From: an uncultured Roseburia sp.
GTDB lineage: Bacteria; Bacillota; Clostridia; Lachnospirales; Lachnospiraceae
DNA length: 7,015 nucleotides
Assembly (NCBI GenBank): GCA_905206195.1
Contig: CAJLGN010000067.1
Coordinates: 1 to 7,015 of the forward strand
Reading direction: 5' to 3'
The notes below the pieces were generated by a model. That model was not told where the DNA came from. It saw nothing but the letters and a program-made list of their open reading frames with translations, and ran no database searches. Of this stretch, positions 6,917-7,015 are shown piece by piece. Each line of letters starts with the position of its first letter. Position 1 is the first letter of the stretch. A program made the translations under genes and the position numbers.

Positions 6917-7015
6917 ATGAAGACGGTATATTCTGGCGGGGAAGGGGAAATCACAGAGAAAAAATCCAGATTCATCGCGACGGTGCGCCCGGTGTCCTCG
7001 GAGGAGGAGGCGACC
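6917..7015 (+). CDS. YigZ/IMPACT-family (UPF0029) protein, N-terminal fragment
   Basis: Thirty-three codons are visible before the window ends. They read MKTVYSGGEGEITEKKSRF and continue IATVRPVSSEEEAT. The pattern of a short strand, G-E, then [IV]xEKKSRFIA and a Ser/Glu-rich E-E-A is the typical opening of the YigZ/YvyE/IMPACT family, proteins of about 210 residues whose bacterial role is poorly settled; the eukaryotic relative IMPACT affects translation control through GCN1. The ATG at 6917 is chosen because the purine run GGGAAGAGAGAG (6896-6907) lies just upstream. An in-frame ATG at 6890 would add nine residues but has no ribosome binding site. The identity rests on a short stretch, so it is good but not certain. 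Confidence 0.8.
   Translation, partial: MKTVYSGGEGEITEKKSRFIATVRPVSSEEEAT

Noticed and set aside
6909..6920. Tiny reading frame ATG-TAT-TTA-TGA overlapping the yigZ-like start codon, possible leader peptide
   Set aside because: Its ATG lies only one nt after the purine run, too close for use, and three codons can occur by chance.

Overview
The window looks like chromosomal DNA from a low-GC Gram-positive anaerobe of the Clostridia, most likely a Lachnospiraceae-type gut bacterium. This rests on the type III glutamine synthetase, a lipoprotein-anchored ABC binding protein, strong AGGAGG-type ribosome binding sites, a class A PBP of the clostridial type and T-rich intrinsic terminators. The family assignment is inference from protein character, not from a marker gene.

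Layout. (1) 1-1326, plus strand: the C-terminal 441 codons of a type III glutamine synthetase; its 5' end lies outside the window. (2) 1327-1555: a regulatory gap with two hairpins, a perfect TATAAT, a strong Fur-box-like palindrome and a leader of about 150 nt. (3) 1556-3964, plus strand: a compact three-gene ABC importer operon of the NitT/TauT/ThiY type, made of a lipoprotein binding protein, an inner-membrane permease and an ATPase. The permease frame is broken by two in-frame stop codons within ten codons, so the transporter is probably inactive here unless the stops are sequencing errors. (4) 4026-4079: a convergent, bidirectional terminator. (5) 4128-6731, minus strand: a complete class A penicillin-binding protein with its own extended -10 promoter. 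(6) 6732-6916: a divergent promoter region. (7) 6917-7015, plus strand: the first 33 codons of a YigZ/IMPACT-family protein, cut by the window end.

How the genes relate. Only the ABC genes form an operon. The Fur-like site over the predicted transcription start suggests iron-responsive control of the importer, which would be informative because its substrate cannot be read from sequence. Glutamine synthetase (nitrogen assimilation), the PBP (cell wall synthesis) and YigZ look like unrelated housekeeping neighbours. I see no CRISPR array, phage, insertion sequence, RNA gene or clearly new multi-gene system. The points most worth checking are the double-nonsense permease, the Fur-type operator and the perfect 11-bp palindrome behind the glutamine synthetase gene.
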